This document shows positions 63,317 through 64,000 of a stretch of DNA of 64,000 nucleotides, piece after piece. The stretch comes from Blastopirellula retiformator (GTDB taxonomy: Bacteria > Planctomycetota > Planctomycetia > Pirellulales > Pirellulaceae): assembly GCF_007859755.1 (NCBI RefSeq), contig NZ_SJPF01000008.1, positions 66,878-130,877 on the forward strand, read 5' to 3'. Made by a program: the position numbers and the translations under genes. How positions within the stretch are numbered: the stretch's first letter is position 1; every line of letters starts with the position of its first letter. Under the pieces are notes generated by a model. It was not told the origin of the DNA. It was given only the letters and a program-made list of their open reading frames with translations, and did not search any database.

Positions 63317-64000
63317 ATGACGAACAAACAAAGGCAGCTTGATTGGAGCTCGATTGGCCAGCACTTGGACGCCGATGGCTATGCGGTTGTTGATCTGCTG
63401 TCACCCCAACAGTGCGCCGCTTCCGTCGCCGCTTTCGACCAGGATTCCCTCTTTCGCAAGCATGTGGTGATGCAGGAGCAAGGATACGGTCAGGGAGAAT
63501 ACAAGTACTTCGCCTATCCGCTGCCAGAGGCGATCGCCCAGCTGCGGAACGATCTTTATCCCGGTCTGGCCGCGATCGCCAATCGTTGGAACGAGAAGCT
63601 GGCGATCGACGTCCGCTTCCCGGAGACGCATTCGCGGTTCTTAACTCGCTGTCACGATGCGGGACAGCGAAAGCCGACCCCATTGCTGCTGCGATACGAA
63701 TCAGGCGACTTCAATTGCTTGCACCAGGACGTCTACGGCGAGCATGTCTTCCCGTTGCAGGTCGCAATTCTGCTCAGCGATCGCGGCAATGATTTTACTG
63801 GGGGCGAGTTTCTGTTGACCGAGGAGAGCCCGCAAATGCAGACGCGAGCCGAGGTCGTACCGTTGGGTCGAGGGCAGGGGGTGATCTTCCCAGTGCGGCA
63901 TCGGCCGCAGGTTGGTGGGGAAGAAGCCGGTAGGTTCGAGATGCGACATGGGGTGAGCCGCATTCGCACGGGCCGGCGACATACGCTGGGGATCATTTTT
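63317..64000 (+). CDS. 2OG-Fe(II) dioxygenase family protein, 3' end cut by window
   Basis: 228 codons visible from ATG 63317 to the edge, no stop. The jelly-roll motif HQDVYGEHVFPLQVAILLS contains the HxD iron ligands, and RFEMRHGVSRIRTGRRHTLG near the end contains the distal His and the Arg that binds 2-oxoglutarate. Family members hydroxylate proteins, nucleic acids or small molecules; this one resembles prolyl-4-hydroxylase-like bacterial proteins. It may be nearly complete at the edge. 175 bp without signals separate it from the DUF1501 gene. Confidence 0.85.
   Translation, partial: MTNKQRQLDWSSIGQHLDADGYAVVDLLSPQQCAASVAAFDQDSLFRKHVVMQEQGYGQGEYKYFAYPLPEAIAQLRNDLYPGLAAIANRWNEKLAIDVRFPETHSRFLTRCHDAGQRKPTPLLLRYESGDFNCLHQDVYGEHVFPLQVAILLSDRGNDFTGGEFLLTEESPQMQTRAEVVPLGRGQGVIFPVRHRPQVGGEEAGRFEMRHGVSRIRTGRRHTLGIIF

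Noticed and set aside
1-64000. Defence island, prophage, secretion cluster or biosynthetic gene cluster
   Set aside because: No nuclease/helicase defence sets, phage structural genes, integrases, polyketide or peptide synthetases were found on either strand.

Overview
The window looks like a chromosomal segment of a planctomycete, most likely of the Pirellulaceae (Blastopirellula/Bremerella/Rhodopirellula type). The evidence is family content: a Cys-rich YTV-repeat cell-wall protein, a DUF1559 prepilin-like protein, DUF1592/DUF1552 and PSD1 (DUF1549/DUF1553)/DUF1501 gene pairs, a PVC-type 'membrane-bound dehydrogenase' beta-propeller, and a HYExAFE-family protein. The DNA is moderately GC-rich and genes are spaced, often with clear intrinsic terminators. 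No phage, plasmid, insertion sequence, CRISPR array or secondary-metabolite cluster is visible.

Layout. 1-10.5 kb holds core housekeeping genes: an Nramp-like transporter fragment, trxB, the rpsB-tsf-pyrH-frr block, a secreted glycerophosphodiesterase, a tandem parvulin-like PPIase and an alaC-like aminotransferase. 10.5-17 kb holds carA behind a structured leader, a small zinc ribbon, cstA behind a 12-bp homopolymer, a Crp/Fnr regulator, tRNA-Gln(TTG) and rex. 17-31.6 kb is largely cell envelope and accessory: a pseudopilin, the YTV protein, a sterol-desaturase-like enzyme, a HEAT protein, a histidine kinase, a Gfo/Idh/MocA oxidoreductase, a secreted lipase-like protein, an SGNH/beta-propeller/HEAT protein with a neighbouring c-type heme protein, and an N-formylglutamate amidohydrolase-like protein. 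31.5-41 kb is regulation plus housekeeping: a REC/HD-GYP/REC/GGDEF/CBS protein, purU, a YkgJ-type protein, hisS, the HYExAFE protein, a 163-bp foldback element and an NtrC-type two-component pair. 41-51 kb has a DUF1559 protein, zinc-ribbon and micro-proteins, two ECF sigma factors (one with a zinc-finger anti-sigma), small secreted proteins and a uronate-isomerase-like enzyme. 51-64 kb has a probable stand-alone ncRNA or attenuator, an inositol-monophosphatase-family enzyme, a GNAT enzyme, a DegT-type aminotransferase, then the DUF1592-DUF1552 and PSD1-DUF1501 pairs and a partial 2OG-Fe(II) oxygenase.

How the genes work together. The translation block (rpsB, tsf, frr, hisS, tRNA-Gln) and nucleotide/one-carbon enzymes (pyrH, carA, purU) are ordinary. 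The accessory part is dominated by exported proteins of Planctomycetes: c-type cytochromes paired with Tat- or Sec-exported partners, and Cys-rich wall proteins. Regulation is heavy: two ECF factors, Crp/Fnr, Rex, two histidine kinases, an NtrC regulator and a c-di-GMP-type protein. I see no single coherent new system. The most worthwhile signals are a promoter-to-terminator ncRNA near 51.7 kb, the 163-bp foldback element near 38 kb, the structured leader of carA, the C-tract in the cstA leader, and several proteins whose signature residues are altered (Nramp-like, HD-GYP/GGDEF, SGNH). Starts, promoters, terminators and RNA folds were read by eye; no database search was possible.
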